The position numbers and the translations under genes are program-made. From an uncultured Lachnospiraceae bacterium (GTDB taxonomy: Bacteria; Bacillota; Clostridia; Lachnospirales; Lachnospiraceae), in the NCBI GenBank assembly GCA_905234245.1, contig CAJOGN010000029.1, positions 1-64,000 of the forward strand: 64,000 nt of DNA, written 5' to 3'. The notes beneath the pieces were generated by a model that made no database searches, was not told the DNA's origin, and worked only from the letters and a program-made list of their open reading frames with translations. Below, one piece after another: positions 8,724-17,543 of the stretch (the first letter of the stretch is position 1; the number at the start of each line of letters is the position of its first letter).

Positions 8724-8751
8724 ACTCCAGAAGCTATATGGCTTCTGGAGT
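8724..8751. terminator. Bidirectional terminator between cheR and the yprB-like gene
   Basis: ACTCCAGAAGC (8724-8734) and GCTTCTGGAGT (8741-8751) form an 11-bp perfect stem with A-rich sequence on the left and T-run on the right. It can end transcription from both convergent genes. Confidence 0.85.
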
Positions 8752-8753
8752 TT

Positions 8754-9830
8754 TTATATTAAGTGTTTTATTAAGTTTATTGCATAGTTTTTAATATAAT
8801 CCATATCTTCCATGCGAGAAGAAATGTCTATATAACATTTTTTGTCGTTATAAGAGTGCTTAAACAGTTTCTCGTTTTCAAATAGTTTTTTATTATATAC
8901 CGGTAAAAATGTGCTTTCAACAGTTAGAAAACAATTGTCCTTTGTTGCTTTAATGGCATATTTCTTATTTTGCGAATCTAATAATTGCTTTGGAATTATT
9001 GCATTTTCATTTTCTATATATACATAGTTCTTATAATCATCAAGATAATACCTTAATGTGTCATTAGTAGGCGTTAGTTTAATATTTGCTTTATCCTTAT
9101 CAAATACAATGTAGTAATAAGAATCGCTAATACTAAATCTCTTAGGAAATGAAGTGTTAAGAGATAGACTCAGCAATATATTTTTGTCCTTATCTAGTGA
9201 CAATTCATTAGCCTCTGCCTTTTCAATGTTCTTAGAAATGTTGCTATATCTTAAAATGGTTAGTATATCAGCCATCCCTTTGACATCTTCAAGGTTATGC
9301 GTAATCAGATTGTTATAGCATTCTTCGTCCTGACACTGACAGTATTTTTTATAATGTTCTATTAATTCGCCGCCATTATATTTATCATCTCTATCTAGCC
9401 CGAGAAAGCTTTCAATTGTTTTTTGCTTTAGATTATTAAGCTTTAGAAGGCTCTTTAAGCATTTACATTCCTTATATATATCAAGATGGTTATATGCTTT
9501 GAAATCATATTCATAGCCAAAATGCTTCATCCTGTCCTTGATAAATGGAAAGTCAAATGATAACCCGTTAAAGGTAATAAAGTCGGTAATGTCCTTAGAA
9601 TATTTAATGAACTCATCTAATATATGTTTCTCTTCGTCAGGGTTTTCTGCGAAAAGAAGAGTAACATCCAAGGAGTCATCAATTACTCTGGCAAGTCCTA
9701 TCATATAAATCTGATTATATTCTCTTGAGAAACCAGTAGTTTCAATATCTAGAAGACAAGAGTGGTCATTTAAGTATTTTTTCTCTGGATTTTCGATTTT
9801 TTTGTTGTATTTTTTATTAATTACTTCCAT
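8754..9830 (-). CDS. RNase H-like/DnaQ-like exonuclease domain protein (YprB family)
   Basis: A 358-residue protein with an N-terminal to central RNase H-fold 3'-5' exonuclease. Visible acidic motifs are LLDIETTGF (DxE, about residues 27-35), FNGLSFDFPFI and HNLEDVKGM. These fit the DEDD superfamily grouping called ribonuclease H-like YprB. The C-terminal 150 residues are not recognised. It is convergent with cheR and divergent from rnfC. The substrate is unknown; DNA or RNA processing is an inference from the fold. Confidence 0.75.
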   Translation of the reverse strand: MEVINKKYNKKIENPEKKYLNDHSCLLDIETTGFSREYNQIYMIGLARVIDDSLDVTLLFAENPDEEKHILDEFIKYSKDITDFITFNGLSFDFPFIKDRMKHFGYEYDFKAYNHLDIYKECKCLKSLLKLNNLKQKTIESFLGLDRDDKYNGGELIEHYKKYCQCQDEECYNNLITHNLEDVKGMADILTILRYSNISKNIEKAEANELSLDKDKNILLSLSLNTSFPKRFSISDSYYYIVFDKDKANIKLTPTNDTLRYYLDDYKNYVYIENENAIIPKQLLDSQNKKYAIKATKDNCFLTVESTFLPVYNKKLFENEKLFKHSYNDKKCYIDISSRMEDMDYIKNYAINLIKHLI

Positions 9831-9917
9831 AAATCACATTTTAGCAAAAAAATATATAAAAATGTGCAAAAAATAATACAAAAATACAACTAGTTATTTT
9901 ATTAACAGGCAATAAAG

Positions 9918-9926
9918 TGTTATAAT
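9918..9926 (+). promoter_or_regulatory. Extended -10 promoter of the rnf operon
   Basis: TGTTATAAT gives an extended -10 (TGn-TATAAT) about 50 bases before rnfC. No convincing -35 is present at the right distance, which is compatible with an extended -10 promoter. The 148-base divergent spacer is very A+T-rich. Confidence 0.5.
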
Positions 9927-9978
9927 ATATATTAACTGTGGTTATATCACAAAATTATGAAAGAGAGGAAAACAGTTT

Positions 9979-11301
9979 ATGGGTTTAATGACGTTTAAAG
10001 GTGGCGTCCATCCATACGATGGCAAGGAATTTTCTAAGGCCAAGCCAGTTCGCAAATTGCTTCCTAAGGGTGAGTTGGTATTTCCCTTATCACAGCATAT
10101 AGGTGCACCTGCATCTCCAATTGTGAACGTAGGTGATTATGTACTTCGTGGCCAGAAGATTGCGGAAGCTGGTGGTTTTGTATCATCACCAATCTTTTCT
10201 TCAGTATCTGGTACTGTTAAGGCTATTGAGCCTAGGCGTGTTGCTGTAGGTGATATGGTTAATTCTATCGTTATTGAGAATGATGGTGCTTATACTGAGA
10301 CAGGATTTAGCAAATGTGAGGATTATACCAAGCTTTCTAACGAAGAGATTATTAACAAGATTAAAGAGGCAGGTGTAGTAGGTATGGGTGGTGCTGGCTT
10401 CCCAACACATGTTAAGCTGTCTCCAAAGAATCCAGATGATATTGATCATATTATTGCTAACTGTGCAGAGTGTGAGCCATATCTGACAGCGGATTATAGA
10501 AGAATGATAGAGAATCCAGAGAAGCTTGTTGGCGGAATGAAGGTAGTATTACAGTTGTTCCCTGAGGCTCTTGGTGTATTTGGTGTTGAGGATAATAAGC
10601 CAGATTGTATTGAGAAGCTTACTGAGCTTACTAAGGATGATGACCGCATGGTTGTGGTTCCTCTTAGAACCAAGTATCCACAAGGTGGTGAGCGTCAGTT
10701 AATATACGCTTGTACTAAGCGTGCTATTAATGCTAAGATGCTTCCTGCTGATGCAGGTTGTATTGTTGACAACGTTGAGACTCTTGTAAGTATTTACAAT
10801 GCTGTTGTTGAAGGAATGCCTGTAATGAACCGTATATTTACTGTTTCTGGTGGTGCTGTATGTGAGCCTAGAAACTATGATATGTATATTGGTACATCCT
10901 TCGAAGAGTTCTTAGAAGAGTCAGGCGGCTTTATGAAGGATTGTAAGAAGATGATTGCTGGTGGTCCTATGATGGGATTTGCCCTTAAGGATGCTAAGAT
11001 TCCTACAACCAAGACTACATCAGCACTTGTATGTCTTGATGTTGATGAAGCATCAATGTATACTGCATCTAATTGTATTAATTGTGGTAGATGTGTTGAA
11101 GCATGTCCTGAACAATTAGTACCATCTAAGCTTGCTAAATTCGCTGAGACAGGGCGCAAGGACGAATTCGAGAAGTGGTACGGCTTAGAGTGTGTTGAAT
11201 GTGGAAGCTGTACATTTATGTGCCCGGCAAGAAGACATCTTGCTCAGTCAATTAAGACAATGAAGAAACAGATTCTAGCAGATAAGAGAAATAAGAAGTA
11301 A
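9979..11301 (+). CDS. rnfC: Rnf complex subunit RnfC (NADH-binding, Fe-S)
   Basis: A 440-residue peripheral subunit of the ferredoxin:NAD+ oxidoreductase. The N-terminal barrel-sandwich-like region begins GGVHPYDGKEFSKAKP, followed by the NADH/FMN-binding part with GMGGAGFPTHVKL and ANCAECEPYL. Two [4Fe-4S] motifs, CINCGRCVEACP and CVECGSCTFMCP, lie near residues 372-415. It carries electrons between NAD and the rest of the complex on the cytoplasmic side. It is first of six ordered rnf genes. Length is that of clostridial RnfC, without the long repetitive C-terminal extension found in enterobacteria. Confidence 0.95.
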   Translation: MGLMTFKGGVHPYDGKEFSKAKPVRKLLPKGELVFPLSQHIGAPASPIVNVGDYVLRGQKIAEAGGFVSSPIFSSVSGTVKAIEPRRVAVGDMVNSIVIENDGAYTETGFSKCEDYTKLSNEEIINKIKEAGVVGMGGAGFPTHVKLSPKNPDDIDHIIANCAECEPYLTADYRRMIENPEKLVGGMKVVLQLFPEALGVFGVEDNKPDCIEKLTELTKDDDRMVVVPLRTKYPQGGERQLIYACTKRAINAKMLPADAGCIVDNVETLVSIYNAVVEGMPVMNRIFTVSGGAVCEPRNYDMYIGTSFEEFLEESGGFMKDCKKMIAGGPMMGFALKDAKIPTTKTTSALVCLDVDEASMYTASNCINCGRCVEACPEQLVPSKLAKFAETGRKDEFEKWYGLECVECGSCTFMCPARRHLAQSIKTMKKQILADKRNKK

Positions 11302-11317
11302 GGAGGTAATTAATTAA

Positions 11318-12265
11318 ATGGATAAAATGTTTAATGTAACGTCATCTCCTCACGTTCGAGGCAGGATGGACACACAAAAGATTATGCTTTGTGTTCTTAT
11401 TTCCTTAATGCCAGCTACATTATTCGGAATTTATAACTTTGGATATAAAGCATTAATTATTATTCTAGTTACAGTTGCAACCTGTGTATTATCAGAATTT
11501 CTATTCAATCTTATTGTTAAGAAGGATAATACAATTAAGGACCTTAGTGCTGTTGTAACAGGATTATTATTAGCACTTAACCTACCTCATACATTGCCAT
11601 GGTGGCAGGCTGTAATAGGTGGTGTATTTGCTATTGTAGTTGTTAAAATGTTATTTGGTGGTATTGGTCAGAACTTTATGAATCCTGCATTAGGAGCAAG
11701 ATGCTTCCTGATTCTTTCCTTCACAAGTTCTATGACTAGCTTTACATATGATGGTATTACAGAAGCTACACCTTTAGCAATGCTCAAAAGTGGCGAGAGT
11801 GTAGAGCCGCTTAAGATGCTTCTGGGTACTGAAGCAGGTACAATTGGTGAGACATCAGTAGTATGCTTACTTATTGGTGCTGTTTTCCTATTATTAGTAG
11901 GAATTATTGATATTAAGATTCCTGCTGCATATATTATTACATTCTCATTGTTTATCGTATTATTCGGTGGACATGGTTTTGATGCAACATTTTTAATTGA
12001 ACATCTATGTGGTGGTGGTTTAATGCTTGGTGCTTTCTTTATGGCAACAGATTATGCTACCAGCCCTATAACTCCTCTAGGTAAGATAATATTCGGTATT
12101 CTGCTTGGTATTCTTACAGGAATTTTCCGTATATTCGGTTCTTCCGCAGAGGGAGTATCATATGCAATTATTATTGGTAACCTTGTAGTTCCTCTAATTG
12201 AGAAGGCTACTATTCCAAGAGCATTTGGTATTACTAAAGTAAAGGAGGTAAAGAAGGATGAATAA
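11318..12265 (+). CDS. rnfD: Rnf complex subunit RnfD (membrane, covalent FMN)
   Basis: A 315-residue integral membrane protein with about nine to ten helices and the usual family length. It opens with SSPHVRGRMDTQKIM, typical of RnfD/NqrB. GGIGQNFMNPALGARCF is a conserved cytoplasmic signature, and ITEATPLAML (about residue 147) is the expected covalent-FMN threonine region, here with T-E in place of the common S-G. RnfD and RnfG carry covalently bound FMN in the electron path across the membrane. RBS AAGGAGG precedes ATG 11318. Confidence 0.93.
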   Translation: MDKMFNVTSSPHVRGRMDTQKIMLCVLISLMPATLFGIYNFGYKALIIILVTVATCVLSEFLFNLIVKKDNTIKDLSAVVTGLLLALNLPHTLPWWQAVIGGVFAIVVVKMLFGGIGQNFMNPALGARCFLILSFTSSMTSFTYDGITEATPLAMLKSGESVEPLKMLLGTEAGTIGETSVVCLLIGAVFLLLVGIIDIKIPAAYIITFSLFIVLFGGHGFDATFLIEHLCGGGLMLGAFFMATDYATSPITPLGKIIFGILLGILTGIFRIFGSSAEGVSYAIIIGNLVVPLIEKATIPRAFGITKVKEVKKDE

Positions 12266-12884
12266 AATCGTCAAAGATGCATTAGTTCTAACTCTTATTA
12301 CTTTGATTGCTGGATGTGCCTTGGGGTTGGTATATGAGATTACCAAGGAGCCAATTGCTAAGGCTAGTGAAGCTGCAACGCAAGAGGCATATAAGGAAGT
12401 GTTCGAAACAGCTAATTCATTTACTGATTTAGAGAATTTCGATGCTGATAAAGCCAATGAAGTAATCGCTGCAAAGGGATACACAGATGGAACTGTTACA
12501 ACATGTGAAGTTGTTAATTGTGTCAAGGCAGTTGATGCTACAGGCAATCTGTTAGGTTATGTTGTTACTATGAAGTCTAAGGCAGGCTATGGAGGAGATA
12601 TTGAATTCTCTATGGGCGTGACTAAGGATGGAATACTTAATGGATATTCTATAACTGAGATTAATGAGACACCTGGTCTTGGAATGAAAGCTACAGAGGA
12701 CAAATTCAAAGATCAATTCAAGGGTATCAAAGCTACTACATTAGAGGTTTCTAAGACTGCTTCTAATGACGAAAGTACTGTTCAGGCTATTAGTGGTGCA
12801 ACAATCACTTCTAAAGCAATAACATATGCTATTGATGCCGGACTATTGTATGTGTCTAGCTTGTTACAAGGAGGTGCTGCATAA
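12258..12884 (+). CDS. rnfG: Rnf complex subunit RnfG (FMN-binding)
   Basis: A 208-residue protein with one N-terminal membrane helix (LVLTLITLIAGCALGLVY) and an external FMN-binding domain. AISGATITSKA near residue 180 is the site where an ApbE enzyme links FMN to the threonine. The gene overlaps rnfD by 8 bases with AAGGAGG inside the end of rnfD. The acidic residue usually placed three before the S-G-A-T motif is Q here, a mild departure. The ApbE at 15188-16189 is the likely modifying enzyme. Confidence 0.93.
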   Translation: MNKIVKDALVLTLITLIAGCALGLVYEITKEPIAKASEAATQEAYKEVFETANSFTDLENFDADKANEVIAAKGYTDGTVTTCEVVNCVKAVDATGNLLGYVVTMKSKAGYGGDIEFSMGVTKDGILNGYSITEINETPGLGMKATEDKFKDQFKGIKATTLEVSKTASNDESTVQAISGATITSKAITYAIDAGLLYVSSLLQGGAA

Positions 12885-13639
12885 TGGGTAAGATAGGTGA
12901 ACGTTTATATAACGGTATTATTAAAGAAAATCCAACAGTAGTTCTTATGCTTGGAATGTGTCCCACATTGGCGGTTACGACTTCCGCGTTTAACGGATTG
13001 GGAATGGGCTTATCAACACTTGTTGTATTGGTTATGTCTAACCTGGTTATATCCTTACTTCGTAATTTGATTCCCGATAAGGTTAGAATTCCGGCATTTA
13101 TTGTTATTGTTGCTTCATTCGTAACTATAGTACAATTCCTTGTTCAGGGATTTTTGCCTGAACTGTACAAGTCACTTGGAATATATATTCCGCTTATTGT
13201 TGTTAACTGTATTATTCTTGGTCGTGCTGAGAGCTATGCATCTAAGAATCCTGTTATTCCTTCCATATTCGATGGATTGGGTATGGGACTTGGATTTACC
13301 ATTGCTCTTACAATTATCGGCGCTATCAGAGAGATACTTGGAGCAGGCGCTATATTCGGTTATCAGCTTCTTCCTCTTGCAGATGAAGCTACCGGAACAG
13401 CAGGATACACACCAATCTCAATATTCATATTAGCTCCCGGAGCCTTCCTTGTATTAGGATTCCTTGTGGCTATTATGAATAAGATTCGTGATAATGCTGA
13501 GAAGAAGGGCGTTAAGATTGCGCCTCCTCAGGGTTGTCTTGCAGGAGATTGTGCAATGTGTGCCAATAAATGTGAAGCACCTAATGTTGAAAAAGTAGTT
13601 AAAGCAGAAAATACAGATGATAAAGAGTCTGAGGAATAG
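12884..13639 (+). CDS. rnfE: Rnf complex subunit RnfE with a cysteine-rich C-terminal tail
   Basis: A 251-residue membrane subunit, homologous to RnfA, with six helices. VLMLGMCPTLAVTT and VNCIILGRAES carry the membrane cysteines known to help hold an intramembrane Fe-S cluster with RnfA. After the last helix comes a cytoplasmic tail with PPQGC, GDCAMC and NKCEA, four cysteines within about 15 residues, and then an acidic end. This tail is longer than in minimal RsxE proteins of about 200-230 residues. Its start shares one base with the rnfG stop. Confidence 0.93.
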   Translation: MGKIGERLYNGIIKENPTVVLMLGMCPTLAVTTSAFNGLGMGLSTLVVLVMSNLVISLLRNLIPDKVRIPAFIVIVASFVTIVQFLVQGFLPELYKSLGIYIPLIVVNCIILGRAESYASKNPVIPSIFDGLGMGLGFTIALTIIGAIREILGAGAIFGYQLLPLADEATGTAGYTPISIFILAPGAFLVLGFLVAIMNKIRDNAEKKGVKIAPPQGCLAGDCAMCANKCEAPNVEKVVKAENTDDKESEE

Positions 13640-13654
13640 GAGGTAAGCACATAA

Positions 13655-14230
13655 ATGAAAGAATTATTAATTATTCTAATCGCATCATCTATTGTTAATA
13701 ACGTAGTGCTTAGCCAGTTCTTAGGACTATGTCCTTTCCTCGGTGTATCTAGGAAGACTGAGACTGCTGCCGGAATGGGCGGAGCAGTTATCTTCGTTAT
13801 TACAATATCATCACTTGTTGCCAGCTTGATATATAAGTTCATCTTGGTACCAACTGGCTTTGAATATTTACAGACAATTGTATTTATTCTTGTTATTGCT
13901 GCATTAGTACAATTTGTTGAAATGTTCTTAAGAAAGAAAGTACCAAGCTTGTATAAGTCTTTGGGAGTATATCTTCCACTTATTACAACTAACTGTGCAG
14001 TTCTTGGTGTAGCACTTAAGAATGTTACTAATGAGTATAACATCTTAGAGTCTGTTGTTAATGGTTTTGGTACTGCAGTTGGTTTTGCAATTGCTATTAT
14101 CATTATGGCAGGCATTAGAGAAAAAATTGAGTACAATGATATTCCTAAGCCATTTAGAGGCTCTGCGCTTGTTCTTATAACAGCTGGTCTTATGGCTATG
14201 GCATTCTTTGGTTTCTCAGGTGTAATATAG
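13655..14230 (+). CDS. rnfA: Rnf complex subunit RnfA
   Basis: A 191-residue integral membrane protein of standard length with six helices. VLSQFLGLCPFLGVSRK and TTNCAVLGVALK hold the two conserved cysteines of the intramembrane iron-sulfur site shared with RnfE. It forms the core membrane conduit with RnfD and RnfE and takes part in ion translocation. RBS AGGAGG precedes ATG 13655. It lies between rnfE and rnfB as in Acetobacterium and Clostridium. Confidence 0.95.
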   Translation: MKELLIILIASSIVNNVVLSQFLGLCPFLGVSRKTETAAGMGGAVIFVITISSLVASLIYKFILVPTGFEYLQTIVFILVIAALVQFVEMFLRKKVPSLYKSLGVYLPLITTNCAVLGVALKNVTNEYNILESVVNGFGTAVGFAIAIIIMAGIREKIEYNDIPKPFRGSALVLITAGLMAMAFFGFSGVI

Positions 14231-14240
14231 GAGGTTGGAT

Positions 14241-15029
14241 ATGGTATTAGGTATTGTATTAGCTACCGTAATTGTCGGTGCTACTGGATGTTTACTTGGT
14301 TTCTTCCTCCGTATATCTGCTGAGAAGTTCAAGGTTGAGGTTGATGAGAGAGAGACCGCTATATTAGATGTATTGCCTGGTAATAACTGTGGTGGATGTG
14401 GTTATGCTGGATGTTCTGGCCTTGCTGCTGCCATTGTTAAGGGTGAAGCACCTGTTAATGGCTGTCCTGTTGGTGGTAATCCTGTTGCAGCTTTAGTAGG
14501 AGAGATAATGGGTGAAACTGTTGAAGAGGGCGTCAAGAAGGTTGCTTTTGTAAAATGTGCAGGAACATGTGAAGTTGCTGCAAATGATTATAATTATACA
14601 GGTGTTGAGGATTGTAATTCAATGTTCTTAGTACCTGGTGGTGGACCTAAGTCTTGTAATTATGGCTGTATGGGCTATGGAAGCTGTGTTGAGGCTTGTC
14701 CATTTGACGCAATTCATATTGTAGACGGTGTTGCTAAAGTTGATCCTATGGCTTGTAAGGCATGTGGTAAATGTGTAGACACATGTCCTAAGAAGCTTAT
14801 TGAACTTATTCCTTATGATGCATCACATATTGTTCAATGTAGTTCTAAGGATAAGGGTAAGGATGTAATGAGTGCATGTAAGGTTGGATGTATCGGCTGT
14901 AAGCTGTGTGAGAAGAATTGTGAATTTGATGCAGTGCATGTAGTTGATAATATTGCATACATCGACCAGGATAAATGTACAGGCTGTGGAGTATGTGCTG
15001 AGAAATGTCCTAAGAAGATTATTAAATAG
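14241..15029 (+). CDS. rnfB: Rnf complex subunit RnfB (ferredoxin-accepting, multi Fe-S)
   Basis: A 262-residue protein starting at ATG 14241, six bases after AGGAGG; an in-frame TTG at 14235 directly touches that site and is rejected. One N-terminal helix is followed by NNCGGCGYAGCSGLA, the Fes-domain cluster site, and then several [4Fe-4S] motifs: CMGYGSCVEACP, CKACGKCVDTCP, CIGCKLCEKNC and CTGCGVCAEKCP. RnfB accepts electrons from ferredoxin. It is the last rnf gene and is followed by hairpins at 15036-15092. Confidence 0.95.
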   Translation: MVLGIVLATVIVGATGCLLGFFLRISAEKFKVEVDERETAILDVLPGNNCGGCGYAGCSGLAAAIVKGEAPVNGCPVGGNPVAALVGEIMGETVEEGVKKVAFVKCAGTCEVAANDYNYTGVEDCNSMFLVPGGGPKSCNYGCMGYGSCVEACPFDAIHIVDGVAKVDPMACKACGKCVDTCPKKLIELIPYDASHIVQCSSKDKGKDVMSACKVGCIGCKLCEKNCEFDAVHVVDNIAYIDQDKCTGCGVCAEKCPKKIIK

Positions 15030-15035
15030 AAATCC

Positions 15036-15092
15036 ATCGCTCAATTCAACCTTTGGGCGATGAGCGATTAATCCCAGCATCCGTGCTGGGAT
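15036..15092 (+). terminator. Tandem hairpins ending the rnf operon
   Basis: The first hairpin pairs ATCGCTCA (15036-15043) with TGAGCGAT (15061-15068). The second pairs ATCCCAGCA (15071-15079) with TGCTGGGAT (15084-15092) and runs into TTTTT, a classic terminator. Sequence just after it (15108-15135) resembles the right arm of the inverted-repeat element before recG. Confidence 0.8.
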
Positions 15093-15187
15093 TTTTCTGT
15101 GTAATTAGGTAATCACTAATATATTCTAAGCTTGTATTAATGTCATTTGAAACAACTAAAAAGATTCCGCCCCAGAATTATGATGTA

Positions 15188-16189
15188 TTATTTTGTATTA
15201 ATAGTAACGTTGTTTGTAGTTATTGCTTTGCCTTCTTTTGTGACAAATATAGCCTCCGTATCCGGCAGGGCTTCAATGAAGGCTTTACCTTTATCAAGGC
15301 CATATGTAAATGCTATGGTTGACAGCGCATCTCCGGCAGTGGAAGAGTTATTTATAATTGTCACACTGTCTAAGTCATTGTCTACAGGATAGCCTGTGTT
15401 GACATCTAGTATGTGATGGTATTTCCTGCCGTTATATTCAAAATATCTCTGGTAGTCTCCTGATGTGACTATGGATTTGTTATACACATTTATTGAGCAT
15501 AAGGGCCTGCCTGATTCGTCGTAGGGCTTTTGTATGCCGATTGTATATTCGTCCCTGCCGTTTTTCTTATCAAGACATACTACGTTACCGCCTAAGTTAA
15601 TAACACCTTCGTTGATGCCTTGTGTGAGGAGATATTCTTTGATTTTATCAGCTATATAGCCCTTTGCAATGCCACCAAGGTCTATCATCTCTTTATCTGA
15701 CAATAATCTTACGCTGTTGCCGTTTACTTCTATATTTTTATAACTAAAGCCTGTCTTGTCTGCGATTTCGGCTTCAGTGGGAGGGACGGTTCTGTTTTGT
15801 ATATCCCACAGAGTAGTCAATCTGCCAATTGTAATATCAAAAGCACCATTGGATAATTCTCCGTAATATATTCCCTGCTTAATAAGCTCTATTGTATCAG
15901 AATCTATCTCTACGAACTGTCCCTTGGCATTATTAATTCTGCTCACATCAGAATTTTCCTTGGTTCTACTAAGCAAATTATCGTATTTTTCAGCAATTTT
16001 AAAGCAATTATTTACCTGCTCCTTAGCATCATCACAATATAAAGTTATTGTAATAATAGTATCAAGGTAGAAGCCATTTTTTGTATAACCCTTATCGTTT
16101 TTCGATGGCAGGCTGCAGGAGCATAGAGCTATTGTCATAATACAGACTAATAATATGCATACTATACTTTTATATTTATGTCCAATCAT
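15188..16189 (-). CDS. apbE: ApbE-type FAD:protein FMN transferase, lipoprotein
   Basis: A 333-residue protein with a lipoprotein signal (hydrophobic run ending ALCSCS near residue 25). The catalytic and FAD-binding region includes FDITIGRL, MIDLGGIAKGYIADKI and GVINLGGNV; TSGDYQRYF, HHILDVNTGYP and DALSTIAFTYG complete the family pattern. It transfers FMN from FAD to a threonine in a D/x-S/T-G-A-T motif on extracytoplasmic proteins. The convergent rnf operon encodes RnfG and RnfD, the obvious substrates. The stop is near 15188, leaving room for the terminator between them. Confidence 0.93.
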   Translation of the reverse strand: MIGHKYKSIVCILLVCIMTIALCSCSLPSKNDKGYTKNGFYLDTIITITLYCDDAKEQVNNCFKIAEKYDNLLSRTKENSDVSRINNAKGQFVEIDSDTIELIKQGIYYGELSNGAFDITIGRLTTLWDIQNRTVPPTEAEIADKTGFSYKNIEVNGNSVRLLSDKEMIDLGGIAKGYIADKIKEYLLTQGINEGVINLGGNVVCLDKKNGRDEYTIGIQKPYDESGRPLCSINVYNKSIVTSGDYQRYFEYNGRKYHHILDVNTGYPVDNDLDSVTIINNSSTAGDALSTIAFTYGLDKGKAFIEALPDTEAIFVTKEGKAITTNNVTINTK

Positions 16190-16236
16190 ATTGATGTGAC
16201 CTTTCTATACTTTTTGATGTAGTGTTTATATATTTG

Positions 16237-16377
16237 CTGAGGAGGGGCGGTTCGTATTGCCTTTTTCATTATCCTTCTAGTAATTACTTATATACACTTA
16301 GCGAAGAATTACTAATAGATAGATATAGTGTACGACCTCCCCTCCAGTATTACTATATATACGTTGAACGCCCTCCC
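16237..16377 (+). promoter_or_regulatory. Structured leader or inverted repeat before proB with two alternative right arms
   Basis: A left arm at 16237-16256 (core GGAGGGGCGGTTCGTA) can pair with 16331-16347 (TACGACCTCCCCTCC) or with a second arm at 16366-16377 (GAACGCCCTCCC). Inside, TAGTAATT (16278-16285) pairs perfectly with AATTACTA (16307-16314). It fills most of the 267-base gap between apbE and proB. It could be a mutually exclusive RNA switch or a degenerate mobile inverted repeat. I do not see a T-box signature. Confidence 0.45.
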
Positions 16378-16456
16378 ACATTGTATTTTATATCAAAATA
16401 TGTTAAATTATTATTTTGGAAGTCTGTGTATATCTAATAATAACAAAGGAAAGATA

Positions 16457-17305
16457 ATGTTACAAGAAGTAGATTTTAAAGACAAGAAAAGAGTAGTAAT
16501 TAAGATAGGTTCTAATTCCTTGCTTCATGAGTCATCAAAAAGGATAGATTACCTCAAAATCGAGAAATTAATAAGGGAAATTGTTGACCTCAGGAACAGA
16601 GGGATAGATGTGTGCCTAGTTAGCTCTGGCGCTATAGCAGTTGGTAAAGAATCCTTTGACTCGGACATTAATGAAGAATCTAATTCTGTAAAGCAGGCAC
16701 TTGCCTCAATTGGTCAGGCAAGACTTGTTAGCATTTATCAGAACATTTTCAGGGAGTATAATCAGGAGGCTGGTCAGGTCCTGATGACTAAGAATACAAT
16801 TACTGATAATGTTTCAAGAAAAAATGCTCAGAATACCTTTGAAGCACTGTTTGAACTTGGAATTGTGCCAATTGTTAATGAAAATGATACAATTTCCACA
16901 TTTGAGATTCAGTTTGGGGATAACGATACATTATCAGCCCTTGTGGCATATCTAATTAAAGCTGATTTGCTTATTTTACTTACTGATATAGATGGCTTAT
17001 ATACATCTAATCCTAGAACTCATGAAGATGCAGAGTTTGTACCACTTGTAGAGAATATTGATGATGTAATCGATATGGGGTCAAGCTCTGTAGGCTCTAG
17101 TGTTGGAACAGGTGGTATGCATACGAAGCTTATAGCTGGCAAAATAGCCACTTTATCAGGTGCAGATATGGTAATTGCTAATAGCAAGGACTTATCTATT
17201 ATTCATAATATTTTAGATGCGAATTTCAAGGGGACGGTATTTAAGTCCAATTATGACGAGTTTTTTGATGTATTAGGTTATATAGAAGATAATTATAATT
17301 ATTAA
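16457..17305 (+). CDS. proB: Glutamate 5-kinase
   Basis: A 282-residue amino-acid kinase, first enzyme of proline synthesis (glutamate to glutamyl-5-phosphate). [13 protein letters not shown] opens the fold; [33 protein letters not shown] and [15 protein letters not shown] are the phosphate, glutamate and ATP-site motifs. It stops after the kinase domain and lacks the C-terminal PUA domain of E. coli ProB. ATG 16457 is chosen because AAAGGA lies just upstream and the fold starts there; earlier in-frame ATG codons would read through the leader inverted repeat. proA lies two genes downstream. Confidence 0.95.
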   Translation: MLQEVDFKDKKRVVIKIGSNSLLHESSKRIDYLKIEKLIREIVDLRNRGIDVCLVSSGAIAVGKESFDSDINEESNSVKQALASIGQARLVSIYQNIFREYNQEAGQVLMTKNTITDNVSRKNAQNTFEALFELGIVPIVNENDTISTFEIQFGDNDTLSALVAYLIKADLLILLTDIDGLYTSNPRTHEDAEFVPLVENIDDVIDMGSSSVGSSVGTGGMHTKLIAGKIATLSGADMVIANSKDLSIIHNILDANFKGTVFKSNYDEFFDVLGYIEDNYNY

Positions 17306-17315
17306 AAGGATAGTG

Positions 17316-17543
17316 ATGATTACAGAAGCTACAATTGCAAGAATTAATGAATTAGCCCACAAGTCTAAGAAAGAGGGCTTGAATGAAGAAGAGAAGGCTG
17401 AACAGCAAAGACTTCGACAGGAATATATAGAGGCCATTAGAGGCAATATTAGAAGCCAATTAGACAATGTTGATATCCTAGAGGCTGATGGTACTACAAC
17501 GCATCTTAGTGATGTAAGAAAGAAGCATATGCATGACAAGTAA
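17316..17543 (+). CDS. DUF896 (YnzC-like) small protein
   Basis: A 75-residue protein, [20 protein letters not shown] being the recognisable family start, a two-helix arrangement, and a C-terminal half with [10 protein letters not shown]. Members of this family (such as Bacillus YnzC) are small cytosolic proteins of unknown function, linked to the SOS region in Bacillus. ATG 17316 is preferred over GTG 17313 because of spacing from AAAGGA. The last 11 bases overlap the next gene, so it is part of the proB-proA operon. Confidence 0.85.
   Translation: MITEATIARINELAHKSKKEGLNEEEKAEQQRLRQEYIEAIRGNIRSQLDNVDILEADGTTTHLSDVRKKHMHDK

Noticed and set aside
15140-15392. Short plus-strand frames over the end of apbE
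   Set aside because: They lie antisense to conserved ApbE coding sequence and encode no recognisable protein.
16222-16437. Open frame overlapping the proB leader
   Set aside because: It is formed by reading through the inverted repeat, has no ribosome site or recognisable motif and overlaps the structured leader.
16237-16456. T-box riboswitch before proB
   Set aside because: No AGGGTGGNACCGCG-type antiterminator sequence and no specifier loop could be found, although the G-rich arm first suggested it.
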